A DNA stretch of 64,000 nt. Source: Corynebacterium bovis DSM 20582 = CIP 54.80. GTDB lineage: Bacteria > Actinomycetota > Actinomycetes > Mycobacteriales > Mycobacteriaceae. Positions 60,417 to 64,000 of this stretch are shown piece after piece. The DNA lies in the NCBI RefSeq assembly GCF_030408615.1, contig NZ_CP047187.1:62001-126000 (forward strand), given 5' to 3'. The position numbers were made by a program, and so were the translations under genes. Within the stretch, counting starts at the first letter, position 1; each line of letters starts with the position of its first letter. A model generated the notes under the pieces. It saw only the letters and a program-made list of their open reading frames with translations, searched no databases and had not been told where the DNA came from.

Positions 60417-63400
60417 TGACCCAGGACACAGCCGCAGCCGGGGGAGCCCCGGGCATCGCCGACATCCTCGCGGGCACGCCGCTCCAGGAGGGGCTGCTGG
60501 CCCTGCACCGGACGGGCGAGGGGTCGGACCCGTACCACATCCAGTGCGTGTTCCGGATGGACGGACCGCTGGACGCCGACCTGCTGCGACGCAGCGTCGT
60601 CGCGGCGGTGGACCGGCACCCGAACCTCCGGGCGGCGTTCGTCGACCGGGGGGTGCCGCACCCGGTGCAGGTCATCCCGGTGTCGGCGCCGCTGGACTGG
60701 GAGGTCGTCGACGCCGTGCCGGGCGCCGCCGACCCGGCCGTGGCCGCCGCCGAGTTCCGCCGGCCCTTCGACCTCTCCGCGCCGTCCCCGATGCGCTTCC
60801 GGCTGCTGCGCCGCTCGGCGACGCGCCACGAGCTCATCTTCACCGCCCACCACATCATCATCGACGGCTGGTCGGCCCCGCTGTTCTTCCGCGAGGTCAT
60901 GGAGATCTACGAGGCGGACGGGGACGCGTCCCACCTCCCGGCCCCGGCGCCGTACCGCGCGTACATCGCGTGGCTCGCGGAGCGGTCGCGGGACCGGTCG
61001 CTCGCCCGGTGGCGGGAGCGGCTGGGGGAGGGGACGACGCCGTGCCACCTCTCCGCCGCGGCGGCCTCGGGTGACGCGGCGTCGGGCGACTCCAGCGACC
61101 GCACCGGTTCCACCGACCGCACCCCCGGGCCGGGGCACGCGACCGTCGAGGCGGCGCTCGGGACCGCCGCGACGAGGGTGCTCACCGACTGGTGCCGCGC
61201 GCACCGCGTGACGGTGAGCACGGCGACGCTGTTCGCGTGGGCCGTCGTCCTCGGTGTGCTCACCGACCGCGACGACGTCGTCACCGGCACGGTGGTGTCC
61301 GGCCGGCCGCCGGAGGTGCCGGGGATCGGGTCGATGGTCGGGATGTTCATCAACACGGTCCCGGTGCGGGTGCGGTTGCGGCCGGGGGACGACGCCGCCT
61401 CCCAGGTCGAGGCGCTGCACCGTGATGTGACGGAGATGCGGGAGCACGAGTACGTCGGCCTCGCCGACATCCAGCGGCAGGCGGGTCAGCGGGACCTCTT
61501 CGACACGCTCGTCGTGTACCAGAACACGCCGGGTGGTGACGACGGTGTGCGGACGACCTCGCAGGGCGTCCGGGTGACACCGCTGCGGACGGCAGACTCG
61601 ACGCACTACCCGTTCACCCTCGTGCCCGCCGTCGTCGACGGGCGGCTCACCGTGCGTGGGGAGTACCGGGAGGACGACGCGGGCCGGACCGGCCTGCCGG
61701 TCCGGCCGGAGCGGATCGTCCGCGCGGTGACCGCGCTGCTGGAGACGCTGCCGCTGTCCGACGGGACCGCCCTCGCGCGCCTCGGCACCGGCTTCGGTGC
61801 CGGTGACGGCGACGGCGACGGCGGTGACGGCGACGGCGGTGCGGGCGGGGGCCGGACCGGGGCCACGTCCCCCGACGCGACCAGCCCTGACGCGACCAGC
61901 CCCGACGCGGGCACCGTCACCCCGGTCCACGGGCGGCTCGCCGCGCTCGTCGCCGCGGACCCGGACGCCCCCGCCGTGTGCGACGGGTCGACGGTGCTCA
62001 CCCGCGCCGGACTGTGGGACCGTGCGGGACGCGTCGCCGCCCGGCTCCGCGCGCTCGGCGTGCGGCAGGGCGACCGGGTGGGCCTCAGCCTCCCGCGCGG
62101 CGTCGGTGCCGTCGCGGGCATCGTGGGGTGTCTGCGCGCCGGGGCGGTCATCGTGCACACGGACGTCACCGCCCCCGCCGACCACCGCCGGGGTGTGCTC
62201 GCCCGCGCGGGCGTCCGCGCCGTGCTGACCGGCGCTGATGCGCCCGACACCACGGCCGTGGTCGCCGACGCCGGCGCTGGTGCGCCCGCCGCCGCGCCCG
62301 GCGACGGGGTCCCGGAGGGCGCGGAGCGGGTCGTCGTGACCCCGGACGGCACCCTGCCCCCCACCGCGACCGCACCCCGGACACCCCCGACACCCGGCGA
62401 CGCCCGGCCGCGCACCCCGGACGAGCCCGCGTACGTCATCTTCACCAGCGGGTCGACGGGCGCGCCGAAGGGGGTGGTCGGCACGCACCGGGGGCTGGCG
62501 GCACTCGTCGACGCGCACCGGCGGCTCGTCCTCGACCGGCACAGCGCGCGGCTCGGGCGGCAGCTCGTCGTGGGGCACGCGTGGTCGCTGGCGTTCGACG
62601 CGTCGTGGCAGCCGCTCGCGGCGCTGTTCGCGGGGCATGTCGTCGCGGTGCTCGACGACGCCGAGATGCGCGACCCCCGGCTCTACCGCGCGGCGCTCGC
62701 TCGGCACCGGGTGGACGTCATCGAGACGTCGCCGACGATGCTCGGGCAGCTGGAGCGGCAGGGGCCCGGTGCCGGTGGGGACGCGGGTGCGGACCTGAAC
62801 CCGGACCCGGACGCGCCCGCCCCCTGGCCCGGCCTGGAGGTCCTGGGCCTCGGCGGCGAGGCCGTCGACCCGGCGGTGTGGTCGCGCCTCGCCGCGGCGG
62901 CCCGTCCGGAGGCGTACAACTTCTACGGCCCCACGGAGACGACCGTCGACGCCGTGTCCGCCCGGCTCCGCGACCACCCCGCCCCCGTCATCGGCCACCC
63001 CCTTCCTGGCACAGCTGTGATGGTTCTGGACCGCTGGCTCCGACCCGTCCCGGACGGTCTTCCTGGCGAGCTCTACATCACCGGGCCGCAGGTCACACAG
63101 GGGTACACCGGCCGGGAGGACGCCGCGCGCCTCACCGCCGCGGCGTTCGTCGCCGCGCCCGGAGGAGCACGCGCGTACCGGACGGGGGACATCGTCGTCC
63201 GCCGCGCGGGAGCGCTCGCGTACCTCGGCCGCGCGGACGACCAGGTGAAGGTCCGCGGGTTCCGGGTCGAGCCCGCCGAGGTCCTCGCCGCCGTGCGGTC
63301 GCTGGAGGGGGTCGACGACGCCCGCGTCGGTGTCCACCGTGGCCCCGGGGGCCCGCGCCTCGTCGCCGCGGTCGTCCCGCGGTCCGCGGCGGACCGGGAG

Positions 63401-64000
63401 GACCCGGCGGGGGCGGCGGCCCGGTGGACCGCGCACCTGCGGGGGCGGGTGGCGGCGCACCTCGTGCCGTCGGCCGTCGTGCCGGTGGACGGGTTCCCGC
63501 TGACACGGAACGGGAAGCTGGACACGGCGGAGCTCACGGCGAGGGCCGCGGCGCTGCGCGGTGCGGGCGCGGCAGGCGCGTCCGCCGCCCCCGACGGCCC
63601 GGTGGAGCGCGAGCTCGCCGACGCCCTCGGCGCCCTCACCGGCACCCCGGTCACCGACCGGGACGAGGACATCCGCGACCTCGGCGTGGACAGCATCCTG
63701 CTCATGCAGTTGTGCTCCGACCTCGTGGAGCGCGGCGGCCCGCTGGCGCGCGTCACCCCGCGGCTGGTGCTCGCCGCCCCGACGGTGCGTGGGATCGCCG
63801 GGACGCTCGCGTCCCTGGACACGGCCGGTGGCGACGCCGCCGGGAGCGGCACCGGCGCATCCGGGACGACCACCCCCGCGCCCGCCCGTCCCGCCGACGC
63901 CGGCGACATCCCCGTCACCCCGGTGCAGGAGTGGCTGCTGCGCGGCGGCGGGTGGCGCCGGTTCTGCCAGTGGGCCCCGGTCACCGTCCCGTCGGGCCTC
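60416..64000 (+). CDS. NRPS 3: C-A-PCP-(E or C), 3' end outside window
   Basis: The visible 1195 residues are the start of a further NRPS, overlapping NRPS 2 as ATGA with a strong GAAGGAG. Domains: C (residues 10-450; HHIIIDGWS, His145; begins TPLQEGLLALH), A (about 500-1035; IFTSGSTGAPKG about 675; YRTGDIV; NGKLD), PCP (Ser1093 in GVDSI), then the first 30 residues of another domain (TPVQEWLLRGGGWRRF), which look more like an epimerisation than a condensation domain. By-eye pocket residues are D-A-Q-E-G-G-F-V-D; the acidic positions 278 and 331 resemble Orn/Lys-type pockets. The release domain must lie downstream. It would add at least the sixth amino acid of the chain. Confidence 0.85.
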   Translation, partial: MTQDTAAAGGAPGIADILAGTPLQEGLLALHRTGEGSDPYHIQCVFRMDGPLDADLLRRSVVAAVDRHPNLRAAFVDRGVPHPVQVIPVSAPLDWEVVDAVPGAADPAVAAAEFRRPFDLSAPSPMRFRLLRRSATRHELIFTAHHIIIDGWSAPLFFREVMEIYEADGDASHLPAPAPYRAYIAWLAERSRDRSLARWRERLGEGTTPCHLSAAAASGDAASGDSSDRTGSTDRTPGPGHATVEAALGTAATRVLTDWCRAHRVTVSTATLFAWAVVLGVLTDRDDVVTGTVVSGRPPEVPGIGSMVGMFINTVPVRVRLRPGDDAASQVEALHRDVTEMREHEYVGLADIQRQAGQRDLFDTLVVYQNTPGGDDGVRTTSQGVRVTPLRTADSTHYPFTLVPAVVDGRLTVRGEYREDDAGRTGLPVRPERIVRAVTALLETLPLSDGTALARLGTGFGAGDGDGDGGDGDGGAGGGRTGATSPDATSPDATSPDAGTVTPVHGRLAALVAADPDAPAVCDGSTVLTRAGLWDRAGRVAARLRALGVRQGDRVGLSLPRGVGAVAGIVGCLRAGAVIVHTDVTAPADHRRGVLARAGVRAVLTGADAPDTTAVVADAGAGAPAAAPGDGVPEGAERVVVTPDGTLPPTATAPRTPPTPGDARPRTPDEPAYVIFTSGSTGAPKGVVGTHRGLAALVDAHRRLVLDRHSARLGRQLVVGHAWSLAFDASWQPLAALFAGHVVAVLDDAEMRDPRLYRAALARHRVDVIETSPTMLGQLERQGPGAGGDAGADLNPDPDAPAPWPGLEVLGLGGEAVDPAVWSRLAAAARPEAYNFYGPTETTVDAVSARLRDHPAPVIGHPLPGTAVMVLDRWLRPVPDGLPGELYITGPQVTQGYTGREDAARLTAAAFVAAPGGARAYRTGDIVVRRAGALAYLGRADDQVKVRGFRVEPAEVLAAVRSLEGVDDARVGVHRGPGGPRLVAAVVPRSAADREDPAGAAARWTAHLRGRVAAHLVPSAVVPVDGFPLTRNGKLDTAELTARAAALRGAGAAGASAAPDGPVERELADALGALTGTPVTDRDEDIRDLGVDSILLMQLCSDLVERGGPLARVTPRLVLAAPTVRGIAGTLASLDTAGGDAAGSGTGASGTTTPAPARPADAGDIPVTPVQEWLLRGGGWRRFCQWAPVTVPSGL

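Noticed and set aside
39858..64000. Yersiniabactin or mycobactin synthetase
   Set aside because: No polyketide synthase, methyltransferase or reductase domains are present, and there are more amino acid modules than in either.

Overview
The window is very GC-rich (about three quarters G+C by eye), with near-total third-position G/C, GTG starts and GTGA/ATGA gene overlaps. It is bacterial chromosome from an actinomycete. An MbtI-type salicylate synthase, DtxR/IdeR-like iron boxes, an MTB12-like secreted antigen and a group of PapA-like acyltransferases point to the mycolic-acid group (Mycobacteriales). A very GC-rich Corynebacterium or a relative is my best inference, but no rRNA or other species marker is present.

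Layout. (1) 1-6626: a transport operon on the + strand, with two exporter-fold ABC half-transporters (the first cut by the window edge), then ECF S, T and fused double-ATPase genes; this pairing is known from salicylate/thiazoline siderophore loci. (2) 6964-10756: an MFS transporter, an XRE regulator and, on the - strand, a secreted lipase-like lipoprotein. (3) 11070-24252: a second MFS transporter, four stand-alone condensation-fold acyltransferases, a GT1 glycosyltransferase, an SDR oxidoreductase and an atypical metallo-beta-lactamase-fold protein. It looks like an acylated glycolipid or glycoconjugate pathway of unknown product, centred on an AT-rich divergent promoter region at about 21.5-21.7 kb. 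(4) 24413-64000: siderophore biosynthesis, with SbnA, a FAD/NAD(P)-PLP decarboxylase fusion, an amino acid N-hydroxylase, salicyl-AMP ligase, salicylate synthase, an iron-siderophore binding lipoprotein, an ArCP-Cy-A-PCP NRPS, an N-hydroxyamine acyltransferase, a 5119-residue four-module NRPS and a further NRPS that runs off the end. AlkB, a small lipoprotein and the MTB12-like gene are interspersed.

How it fits together (inference). Salicylate is made and activated, loaded on the aryl carrier domain of the first NRPS, joined to a cyclised Ser/Thr/Cys, and extended by at least five more residues, one of them epimerised. At least one residue is probably an acylated N-hydroxy-Orn/Lys. The SbnA enzyme suggests 2,3-diaminopropionate is also made. 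Iron control is suggested by two DtxR-like boxes (about 30.3 and 35.2 kb). The binding lipoprotein and the ABC/ECF operon would handle uptake. No thioesterase, MbtH-like protein or phosphopantetheinyl transferase is seen; they may lie beyond 64000.

The DNA is also notable for repeats: in-frame minisatellites inside enzyme genes, tandem duplications that begin inside the 3' ends of genes, and a six-copy array of 54-bp palindromic hairpins at 31826-32703.
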